Below are positions 1 to 4,876 of a DNA stretch of 6,462 bases, piece by piece. How positions within the stretch are numbered: the first letter of the stretch is position 1; each line of letters starts with the position of its first letter. This DNA is from CAYHGV01 sp964356135. GTDB lineage: Bacteria; Hydrothermota; Tepidihabitantia; CAYHGV01. Made by a program: the position numbers and the translations under genes. The notes beneath the pieces are model-generated. The model searched no databases. It worked only from the letters and a program-made list of their open reading frames with translations, and was not told where the DNA came from. Location of the stretch: contig CAYHGV010000122.1 of NCBI GenBank assembly GCA_964356135.1, positions 1-6,462 of the forward strand. The letters run 5' to 3'.

Positions 1-181
1 TCGGGGAGTCAGGGGTGATGAGTTCGGGAAACTGGCGCTCGAGATCCTCGAGTCGCTTGACGAGCAGGTCGTATTCATAATCGGAGATAGTCTGGTCGGT
101 GAGTACGTAATAACGGTAGTTGTGGTTGTTAATCTCCTTTCGGAGTCCTTCGACCGCCTTTTTCGCCTCGGTTAACTTCAT
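1..181 (-). CDS. ligA: NAD-dependent DNA ligase, N-terminal fragment (runs off left edge)
   Basis: The minus strand from 181 encodes 60 residues starting MKLTEAKKAVEGL and is open to the window edge. It carries the LigA domain Ia signature HNYRYYVL (residues 20-27), then ISDYEYD (32-38), then FPELITPDSP (51-60). From the known family, domain Ia binds the nicotinamide mononucleotide half of NAD+, and Y24, Y25, D34, Y37 and D38 match the conserved Tyr/His-Asp-Tyr-Asp set there. The full enzyme (usually about 660-700 residues) seals nicks in replication and repair, using NAD+ to adenylate an active-site lysine that lies beyond this fragment. The ATG at 181-179 gives the usual short N-terminus. 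It has no clear Shine-Dalgarno sequence. A TTGACA lies upstream on the same strand (220-215) but no good -10 follows at normal spacing. It is divergent from the lipoprotein gene at 578. Identification is secure although only about a tenth of the protein is present. Confidence 0.95.
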   Translation of the reverse strand, partial: MKLTEAKKAVEGLRKEINNHNYRYYVLTDQTISDYEYDLLVKRLEDLERQFPELITPDSP

Positions 182-259
182 TACGATAGTAACTTTGAGC
201 CAAGATACGTCCGCTGTCAAGAAAAAAACGAGTGGTGCTTCTCCCATCAGGCTGCGGTT

Positions 260-290
260 CGGTTATCGGGAGTACACCCGATAGAAACCG
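260..290. repeat. inverted repeat / hairpin in the ligA upstream region
   Basis: TATCGGG (264-270) pairs perfectly with CCCGATA (277-283) around the loop AGTACA. The stem continues as CGGT (260-263) with ACCG (287-290) across a three-base GAA bulge. No T-run follows on either side (TTGTC on the right), so it is not a standard terminator. It lies about 80-110 bp upstream of the ligA start, in its likely 5' region or promoter. It could be an operator, an RNA structure in the ligA leader, or one copy of a dispersed repeat. Only the pairing is seen directly. Confidence 0.55.
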
Positions 291-322
291 ATTGTCAAAA
301 ATCATTACCCGAGAATGAAGGA

Positions 323-349
323 GTAGTGTCGGATAAATCCGACCACTAC
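323..349. repeat. palindromic repeat, REP-like, with GTAG ends
   Basis: The element reads GTAGTG TCGGAT AA ATCCGA C CACTAC, a near-perfect 27-base palindrome broken only by the AA centre and one extra C. The GTAG ends resemble the GTAG/GGAG tetranucleotide that marks REP elements mobilised by RAYT (Y1-type) transposases. No transposase is present here. It is probably one member of a genome-wide family, but that cannot be tested in one window. Confidence 0.55.
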
Positions 350-385
350 CGCCGGAGGGTCGAGATTTGTCTTCTGCTGGTTAAC

Positions 386-409
386 TGTGGGAGCGACTTC
401 CAGTCGCGA
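386..409. repeat. REP-like stem-loop (GTGGGAG head)
   Basis: A GTGGGAG head (387-393) leads into the perfect stem GCGACT (393-398) and AGTCGC (402-407), with a TCC loop and a GA tail. From memory, this resembles the extragenic palindromes of gammaproteobacteria that have a GTAG/GGAG head followed by a GC-rich stem and a CGA end. It lies 37 bp from the 323-349 palindrome, and such elements are often found in clusters. It is clearly structured; membership of a mobile family is inference. Confidence 0.5.
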
Positions 410-523
410 AAATTCCGTTTCAATTTCTTTTTTTTGCACCTCATTTTGAAATTTTATCTCTGTAATCGTTTTTTTATCGCTGTCATCACCAAGAGACTTT
501 TTCTGAGCTTTCAACTTCCAGCC

Positions 524-551
524 TTGACGAAATTGATTTTTAGTGTATGGT
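524..551 (+). promoter_or_regulatory. sigma70-type promoter for the 578 lipoprotein gene
   Basis: A -35 TTGACG (524-529) and a -10 TATGGT (546-551) are separated by 16 bp. They lie just upstream of a strong AAGGAGGT ribosome site (567-574) and the ATG at 578. The -35 differs from consensus at one base and the -10 at two. The implied leader is only about 20 nt. Confidence 0.5.
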
Positions 552-577
552 TTGTAAAATAATATCAAGGAGGTAGA

Positions 578-1387
578 ATGAAGAAACTGGCAATCGTAGG
601 CGCAGTCCTTTTTTTGATGGCAGCCTGCACCCATAGTGTGCGGGTGACGAAGACCGACCTCGTGGGAATTCGGGCTTCGGGGATGCAGACGGTAAAACTG
701 ACAACCGAAAACGGTTTTATCAAAAGCGCAGTCTGGAGTTCGGATTCGATTCATATTGTGCTGGAAAAATGGGCAACCGGGACTTCAGCGACCGATGCCG
801 AAGACCACATACCGGATATAAAAGTCTATCAAACGAAAGATACTATTTCCGGGGTCTTCAAGATTGAGGTCGATGTACCGGATCTTTCGGAGCGGAGCTA
901 CGGCTGTAATATTACGGTCAATCTTCCCGAGTCGCTCGCACTGGAGTTTGAGTCCTCGAATGGAGAAATCGTGGTGGAAAACAGTATCGGCGGTATGGAC
1001 TGTCATACCTCGAATGGGGCGATTTCACTTGAAAACACCCGTGGCGCCGGCGACCTGGAAACCTCGAATGGGAAGATAGACGTCAAGAATCATACCGGAG
1101 AACTCTCCGGCACATCCTCAAACGGTGATGTCAGCGCTGAGGTTATCCTGCCCAGGGGCGGTGACTGCATTCTCAAGACCTCGAACGGTAAGCTGACCCT
1201 TGCCATTCCGGACACCACCTCGGCGATGATTGATGCGATAACCTCCAACGGCAAGATTGAAATTGTCGATCTCTCGGTTACGATTCTCAAATTAGAGCAG
1301 ACAGAATTTAAAGGTAAGATGGGAGACGGTGCGGGAACGATACAAGTCGAAACTTCGAATGGTGATATTCTGTTAAAGAAACTGTGA
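578..1387 (+). CDS. DUF4097-like (putative adhesin) repeat lipoprotein
   Basis: This encodes 269 residues. The N-terminus MKKLAIVGAVLFLMAAC is a lipoprotein signal: a basic start, a hydrophobic core, and a lipobox MAAC with Cys17 as the predicted lipidation site. From residue 120 to the end, the protein is a string of [TS]SNG[EAKD] motifs with Asn at 128, 146, 164, 182, 203, 224 and 261, plus an early TENG at 45. The first four are spaced exactly 18 residues apart, then 21 and 21. This matches the DUF4097/putative adhesin families, where each rung is a short beta-strand turn of a solenoid. The molecular function of those families is poorly known, with envelope or surface roles proposed. The ATG is fixed by AAGGAGGT at 567-574 and by the signal peptide directly after it. 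It appears to be transcribed from its own promoter at 524. The 110-bp gap to the next gene leaves co-transcription open. Confidence 0.85.
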   Translation: MKKLAIVGAVLFLMAACTHSVRVTKTDLVGIRASGMQTVKLTTENGFIKSAVWSSDSIHIVLEKWATGTSATDAEDHIPDIKVYQTKDTISGVFKIEVDVPDLSERSYGCNITVNLPESLALEFESSNGEIVVENSIGGMDCHTSNGAISLENTRGAGDLETSNGKIDVKNHTGELSGTSSNGDVSAEVILPRGGDCILKTSNGKLTLAIPDTTSAMIDAITSNGKIEIVDLSVTILKLEQTEFKGKMGDGAGTIQVETSNGDILLKKL

Positions 1388-1401
1388 CCCAAATCCGGAC
1401 T

Positions 1402-1444
1402 AACCACAAATGGCCACGAACAGAAACGAATGAACACGAATGGG
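1402..1444. repeat. degenerate CACGAATG-type tandem repeat
   Basis: Between the two genes lie four imperfect units of about 9-12 bases: AACCACAAATGG, CCACGAACAGA, AACGAATGA, ACACGAATGGG. The shared core is ACGAATG. From memory, similar ACCACGAATGAACACGAA-like tracts recur between genes in many uncultured and FCB/PVC-group bacteria, sometimes near GxxExxY genes. No such gene is visible here. The tract sits between the end of the lipoprotein gene and the propeller's start and may mark a rearranged junction. Confidence 0.45.
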
Positions 1445-1448
1445 AGAG

Positions 1449-1476
1449 TAGACTTCACGGAAATCCGAAATATAAA
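1449..1476 (+). promoter_or_regulatory. possible promoter for the 1498 propeller gene
   Basis: A weak -35 TAGACT (1449-1454) and a good -10 TATAAA (1471-1476) are 16 bp apart, the same spacing as the two better promoters in this window. A transcript from here would have a leader of about 15 nt. That would suit the poor ribosome site in front of the ATG at 1498. The -35 match is only four of six, so this is tentative. Confidence 0.25.
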
Positions 1477-1497
1477 AAAACTTAGTTAAACTGAGGT

Positions 1498-2484
1498 ATG
1501 GGTCGAATTGTCGTTGAGACCCTCCTTGCGTTATTTTCCTCCCTTACCTTCGAAAAGATTGCAACGATAAAAGTCGGGAGCCAGCCGAAGGCGGTCCAGC
1601 TTACGCCCGACCAGCGGCTTGCGGTCGTAACCAACTTCGGGGGAGGGAGTCTCTCGATTATTAACGCCGACTCGTTTACGGTCCGAAAGACTCTCAGGCT
1701 CGACGGCAATCCGGTTGAGGTTGACTTTCGGACCGATTCGGCGGCACCTTTGGTGCCGAATTCGGCGGCACCCGGGGTGACGAGCTTTGCCTATATTTCC
1801 GATTTCACCAACAGTATCATCTGGGAGATGAGTTTAGCCGATTTCTCAATTCAAAGAAAATTCGCCGCCGGCATCATTCCGAAGGTGGTAAAAGTCCTTA
1901 ACAACAAAACCCTCTTTGCGGCGAATTGGGTGTCGGGTTCGGTGTCGGTTATTGATATTGCGTCCGGGAAAGAAATAAAGGAAATCAAAGTCGGCAAAAC
2001 CCCGCGGGGAATGGTTTTTTCTCAAGACGGCAAAAAACTCTATGTCTGTAATTTTGAGACCGCTTCGAACAGCATCAGCATCATTGATACCGATTCGTTA
2101 AAGGTTACGAAGACTTTAAAAGGCTTCCGGCACAATCCGCGCCATGCCGCCATCACGCCCGATGGTAAGAAAGTCTATGTGGCGGTATACTATACGGGCT
2201 ACGTCTACGTGATTGATACGACCCCGGACACAATTATCGGTCGAATAAAATGTAAAGATAAGGTGAAGACCCTTGAAGTTTCACCCGATGGCAGGTTTCT
2301 CTATGTGGCGGTATTTGGCGATAAGGCGTTTGAGGTGATTGATGCCGGGACCGATTCGATTATTGCTACCGTCGATGCCGGCCGCGCACCCTGCGGGCTG
2401 GATATTTCAAAGGACGGCAATTATATCTGGGTTACCAACTGGGATGATAACACGGTGATGGTTTTCAGGAAGCGGGAGAATTGA
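1498..2484 (+). CDS. YVTN / YncE-like seven-bladed beta-propeller protein
   Basis: This encodes 328 residues that fill seven propeller blades (about 19-60, 61-116, 117-157, 158-202, 203-244, 245-286, 287-324). Typical blade elements are IKVGxxPxxV, then xxPDGKKxYVxN or a variant, then xNSISIIDTDS. The motifs SQDGKKLYVCNF (175-186), TPDGKKVYVAVY (220-231) and SPDGRFLYVAVF (262-273) are clear YVTN-family repeats. Members are usually periplasmic or secreted; their ligands are mostly unknown. Two things are odd. The N-terminus (MGRIVVETLLALFSSLTF) is only a weak hydrophobic stretch, not a good signal peptide, and an in-frame TGA at 1492-1494 rules out a longer start. The only Shine-Dalgarno-like bases (GAGGT, 1493-1497) touch the ATG. 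Blade 2 also has an insertion of about 14 residues (81-96) encoded by a palindromic repeat. The propeller itself looks complete, so any loss is limited to an export signal or N-terminal extension. Family assignment is firm; the start is less so. Confidence 0.85.
   Translation: MGRIVVETLLALFSSLTFEKIATIKVGSQPKAVQLTPDQRLAVVTNFGGGSLSIINADSFTVRKTLRLDGNPVEVDFRTDSAAPLVPNSAAPGVTSFAYISDFTNSIIWEMSLADFSIQRKFAAGIIPKVVKVLNNKTLFAANWVSGSVSVIDIASGKEIKEIKVGKTPRGMVFSQDGKKLYVCNFETASNSISIIDTDSLKVTKTLKGFRHNPRHAAITPDGKKVYVAVYYTGYVYVIDTTPDTIIGRIKCKDKVKTLEVSPDGRFLYVAVFGDKAFEVIDAGTDSIIATVDAGRAPCGLDISKDGNYIWVTNWDDNTVMVFRKREN
1736..1772. repeat. in-frame palindromic insertion inside the propeller gene
   Basis: The 13-mer ATTCGGCGGCACC occurs twice (1736-1748 and 1760-1772), flanking its partial inverse. 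CGGCACC (1742-1748) pairs with GGTGCCG (1752-1758) around TTT. GGTGCCG can also pair with the second copy, CGGCACC (1766-1772). A perfect 12-base palindrome GCCGAATTCGGC sits at 1755-1766. Together they encode SAAPLVPNSAAP (residues 81-92), a sequence foreign to the blade. It replaces the short GK/GR turn seen in the other blades. Its alternative hairpins and reading-frame preservation resemble the small palindromic elements known to insert into genes in Rickettsia. Confidence 0.6.
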
Positions 2485-2503
2485 ACCACTGAGATTTTTC
2501 ACC

Positions 2504-2531
2504 TTGACAACCGCTTAAAAAATTTAATAAT
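2504..2531 (+). promoter_or_regulatory. strong sigma70-type promoter for the 2613-6340 genes
   Basis: A perfect -35 TTGACA (2504-2509) is followed after 16 bp by AATAAT (2526-2531), one mismatch from TATAAT, in AT-rich DNA. It begins 20 bp after the stop of the propeller gene. Transcription would start near 2538, giving a leader of roughly 75 nt before the ATG at 2613. It probably serves both genes with sorting domains downstream. Confidence 0.6.
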
Positions 2532-2540
2532 AAAACTATA

Positions 2541-2608
2541 AAAAGGAGGTGCCAAAAAAGGAGAGAAGATGAAAAGTCGTAAAAGTCAAAAAACAAAGTA
2601 GAGGAGGT
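2541..2608 (+). other. leader with three Shine-Dalgarno-like motifs and a 10-codon ORF
   Basis: Three purine-rich ribosome-binding motifs lie within 70 nt: AAAAGGAGGT (2541-2550), AAGGAGAG (2558-2565) and GAGGAGGT (2601-2608). The second is well placed for a tiny ORF, ATG 2569 to TAG 2601, encoding MKSRKSQKTK. Its stop codon overlaps the first base of the third motif, which serves the main gene at 2613. The first motif has no start codon at normal distance. The tiny ORF could be a translated leader coupled to the main gene, or chance in A/G-rich DNA. The encoded peptide has no attenuation-type run of one amino acid. Confidence 0.3.
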
Positions 2609-2612
2609 AAAA

Positions 2613-4064
2613 ATGGCTATAAGAAAAAATGCCATACTATGTGGGGCTATATTGACTCTAATCCCGGGGTTGATACTCGGCCTTACCCTCGGTTATTCTT
2701 CTGAAGATGATGCCCAAGCCTTCAATAACGGTCAACACTTAGATACCTGGTGGGTAGATGTCCCTTCGTTTCTATTCATCGACAACATCGTTTACCACAC
2801 AAAGGAAAATGGACAATATTTAGGTCATCATATCCTTAGACCCGGTAACCCAAGGCTGTGGAACTATGATAGATGGATTGGTCAGAACCTTGAGGTTGCC
2901 GCTTATCCCGCAGTAGCTGTAGCACCTTATCATATAGGTGCTACTATCTCGGTAGTTGCCGTAGCTTATCTCTCAGGAGAGATTTCTGACTATTATCCTC
3001 CAGAATACCCTTACCCTATTCCTCGGGGGGAACTATTGCGCATTAAAGTGGCGGTAATTTGGGGCTATCCATATATTTGGCCACCTACTGTAGCTGAGTA
3101 TTGGTTTACTGTTCCGGATAATGTAGGGAATGTATATATGACTAAGGGTTCCCCCGCTATTGTATTTGCTCATTACTGCCCACCCTCGGGAGGCGAGGGA
3201 GAAAAATACTATTTCGTTCTCTCTTATGTGGGTTATGTGGATGACCCACCGGAATACACGCGAAAACTGAATCTCGATCTAATAAAAGTAACCTTCCCAT
3301 CAGGAGGAGGAATACCAACAATCGAAAAACAGAACATAAGGAGAGAAGGGGGTGGGTTAGACTTGTCTAATCCATCTACTGCGGTTTTCGAGGGGTCGCC
3401 TACACAGTCTATCAGGGGTTTCCGGCTGCCAGAGTACACTATCTATCTACATACGGTATGGCAAGACCCCGGATATATAGGCTATATGGTAACCCGCAGT
3501 GGTAGTTGGGACGGACCCTGGAATTGTGTGGATCCCCTCGACAATATCGGGGTGTTTGACGATTATCGCAACTACAATCAACACATATCTGCTTATGGCG
3601 ATAGGGTATTCGTTAGCTGGACTTTTAGTGCTACCGATGGTCAGATTGTGCGCCGTCACAAAGATGTGGAGTACTTTGATTATCCTTTATTAGGCTGGGA
3701 ACCAGCGTTAGAAGAAGACCCTGAACAAATCAGTGTTTGGGAGGGGCATCCATCAACTTACCATTCCGATTACCCACAGGGTTCTGGTACCTCGGTGGTC
3801 TGGACGGAGCAAGTATCAGATGATCCCACTCGTACTGATATTTATCTCCGAGATAAAGACCCGGACATACCAGGGGAAGATCTCTTCTTTGTAGTCTATG
3901 ACGAACCGGACCCCGGTCACTCGAGATTGGCTGATTCATTCCCCCATCACTATTCATTTTTAATTTATTGTCCGCCTCCTCTCACACCTTGGTATGAAAT
4001 ATCCTGGACCCAAGAAAACGAAGGACTACCTTTACCTTATAGAATCGCTTGGTACTCTGGGTGA
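2613..4064 (+). CDS. exported propeller-like protein, N-terminal part of a gene split by in-frame TGA
   Basis: This encodes 483 residues. The signal peptide is MAIRKN followed by a hydrophobic stretch (about 7-27), with a possible signal-peptidase site at AQA (34-36). The mature part is rich in Trp, Tyr, Pro and Gly. I recognise no catalytic motif. From about 280, repeated units of a hydrophobic-W-S/T strand followed by a polar loop and an aromatic strand recur: TVWQDPGYIGYMV (281-293), VSWTFSATDG (334-343), SVVWTEQ..DIYLRD (394-414) and ISWTQENEG..RIAWYSG (463-483). These look like sialidase-type or related propeller blades, though sialidase activity should not be inferred. The start is fixed by GAGGAGGT at 2601-2608. 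The stop is TGA 4062-4064, directly after the last blade strand. The same frame then stays open to 4829, and that part supplies a C-terminal sorting domain. Alone, this piece has a signal peptide but no sorting domain, so it is probably the front of a protein of about 738 residues. Confidence 0.75.
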   Translation: MAIRKNAILCGAILTLIPGLILGLTLGYSSEDDAQAFNNGQHLDTWWVDVPSFLFIDNIVYHTKENGQYLGHHILRPGNPRLWNYDRWIGQNLEVAAYPAVAVAPYHIGATISVVAVAYLSGEISDYYPPEYPYPIPRGELLRIKVAVIWGYPYIWPPTVAEYWFTVPDNVGNVYMTKGSPAIVFAHYCPPSGGEGEKYYFVLSYVGYVDDPPEYTRKLNLDLIKVTFPSGGGIPTIEKQNIRREGGGLDLSNPSTAVFEGSPTQSIRGFRLPEYTIYLHTVWQDPGYIGYMVTRSGSWDGPWNCVDPLDNIGVFDDYRNYNQHISAYGDRVFVSWTFSATDGQIVRRHKDVEYFDYPLLGWEPALEEDPEQISVWEGHPSTYHSDYPQGSGTSVVWTEQVSDDPTRTDIYLRDKDPDIPGEDLFFVVYDEPDPGHSRLADSFPHHYSFLIYCPPPLTPWYEISWTQENEGLPLPYRIAWYSG

Positions 4065-4074
4065 CCACCGATCT

Positions 4075-4102
4075 CTGGTAAAGCACTCGTGAGTGCTTTC
4101 AG
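4075..4102 (+). promoter_or_regulatory. hairpin just downstream of the in-frame TGA
   Basis: AAAGCACT (4080-4087) pairs perfectly with AGTGCTTT (4092-4099) around a CGTG loop. CTG (4075-4077) can extend the stem with CAG (4100-4102) across a two-base GT bulge. The stem begins 15 nt after the TGA at 4062-4064. Only three T's follow the loop side, then CAG, so it is a poor intrinsic terminator. Its position suits a readthrough-stimulating element and loosely suits a bacterial SECIS, but the loop lacks the classic GGUCU and the upper stem is longer than in E. coli fdhF. Confidence 0.45.
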
Positions 4103-4829
4103 TTCTAATAACCAAAATTCAGTTCCAATCATGCCTCCTACTCATATGTACTATCAGATAAGTTGCGGTGATTCGCTTCCTTCTTATTTTTGCGTTAAAA
4201 GAGACGGCTTCGTCAATGAAAAAGGGCGCAAGGTTGATATCGGTTATAACGAACTTATTTACCGTCTTCCGCTCCTCTCCCCGCCTTATTCTTATTGCAT
4301 CTGGGCAATCACCTCTGCTCCCAAGCCTACTCGTCTGACCTTCAGTTTCCAAGACACTGTAATTTCAACATCTCTTACACCAGCTAAACCCGAAACCCTA
4401 TTCTATTTTTTCAAGCCTCAAGAATCCTGTAATGGCAGTATTGAGCTAAAGATAACCGGCAGCGATGGTGCCTACTTAGAGAATCTCCGGGTCTATCAGG
4501 TTGTAGTTGCTAAAGATTTTCCTTGCAAACCCCAAGGGAAAGGTATTTCTGCTTCTAATTTCTCCACAGACCTGTTCAACCTTACGGTTGTTCCCAATCC
4601 CCTCAGAAAATCAGCAACCATTCGATATTCTATTCCTCAGGCTGGTAAGGTAGAACTCGCGGTCTTTGATGTCACCGGCAGGATGATAGTGGGACTAATA
4701 AACAGGGAAGAGGATGCTGGTAATTATATCCTAAACTGGAATAGTGCGGGCCTCCCAGACGGTATTTACTTTATCCGGCTGAAGACCAAAGCCTATACGA
4801 CTACAAACAAACTTTTGATATTAAGGTAA
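4089..4829 (+). CDS. C-terminal part of the split gene, with T9SS-type sorting domain
   Basis: This frame is the direct continuation of 2613-4064 and is open from 4065. GTG 4089 is only its first possible start. There is no Shine-Dalgarno sequence before it and no signal peptide, so independent translation is doubtful. Of its 246 residues, about 20-145 form a beta-rich module (YYQISCGDSLPSYFCVKRDGF, then ELIYRLP, then PETLFYF) that I associate from memory with secreted WOR-3-type proteins of unknown role. Residues about 163-246 are a T9SS type A / FlgD-Ig-like sorting domain: LTVVPNP (165-171), ATIRYSIP, GKVELAVFDVTGRMI and the terminal LPDGIYFIRLKT. Such a domain normally closes a secreted protein and directs it across the outer membrane, where it is removed or anchored. 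A sorting domain without a signal peptide makes no sense alone. This strongly supports joining it to the upstream part. Confidence 0.7.
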   Translation: MSAFSSNNQNSVPIMPPTHMYYQISCGDSLPSYFCVKRDGFVNEKGRKVDIGYNELIYRLPLLSPPYSYCIWAITSAPKPTRLTFSFQDTVISTSLTPAKPETLFYFFKPQESCNGSIELKITGSDGAYLENLRVYQVVVAKDFPCKPQGKGISASNFSTDLFNLTVVPNPLRKSATIRYSIPQAGKVELAVFDVTGRMIVGLINREEDAGNYILNWNSAGLPDGIYFIRLKTKAYTTTNKLLILR

Positions 4830-4839
4830 AGTGAAAAAT

Positions 4840-4867
4840 CGGGGGAGGGAAGTTAACCCTCCCTCGA
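4840..4867 (+). promoter_or_regulatory. GC-rich hairpin abutting the ribosome site of the 4877 gene
   Basis: GGGAGGG (4843-4849) pairs with CCCTCCC (4857-4863) around the loop AAGTTAA. The stem extends outward by a G-T, a G-C, a C-G and a T-A pair (4839-4842 with 4864-4867). It starts about 10 nt after the stop at 4829 and has no T-run, so it is a weak terminator candidate. Its 3' arm takes in the first two bases of the GAGGAGGT ribosome site (4866-4873). It could act as a processing or stability element between the two genes, or modulate initiation at 4877. Confidence 0.5.
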
Positions 4868-4876
4868 GGAGGTTCT

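Larger units (their letters stand above)
182..577. other. divergent intergenic region with three inverted repeats and no convincing gene
   Basis: About 400 bp separate the divergent ligA and lipoprotein genes. Frames open here in both directions, but they have no good ribosome site, run through the palindromes and give low-complexity products, so I do not call them. The region holds a hairpin at 260-290, a near-perfect palindrome at 323-349, a REP-like stem-loop at 393-407 and a promoter at 524-551. The stretch from about 420 to 500 is T-rich on the plus strand with several homopolymer runs. The minus-strand reading of this stretch is hydrophilic (Lys/Glu-rich) and could be the remnant of a gene end, but nothing recognisable is left. 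Confidence 0.6.

Noticed and set aside
186..220. A promoter for ligA on the minus strand (TTGACA at 220-215)
   Set aside because: The -35 is perfect, but no acceptable -10 lies at 15-19 bp; the nearest TACTAT is 23 bp away.
326..562. A 78-codon plus-strand frame before the lipoprotein gene
   Set aside because: It starts inside the 323-349 palindrome, runs through the REP-like element, reads as Phe/Leu-rich low complexity from T-rich DNA, and overlaps the likely promoter.
305..754. A 149-codon minus-strand open frame across the intergenic region and the lipoprotein start
   Set aside because: It overlaps a well-supported gene, lacks a ribosome site, and its sequence is partly the translation of the two palindromes. 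Its Lys/Glu-rich middle could be a gene relic but is not recognisable.
2613..4829. Genome-wide reassignment of TGA to an amino acid
   Set aside because: TGA cleanly ends the lipoprotein gene (1385-1387) and the YVTN propeller (2482-2484) at natural domain ends, and tryptophan is encoded by TGG throughout.
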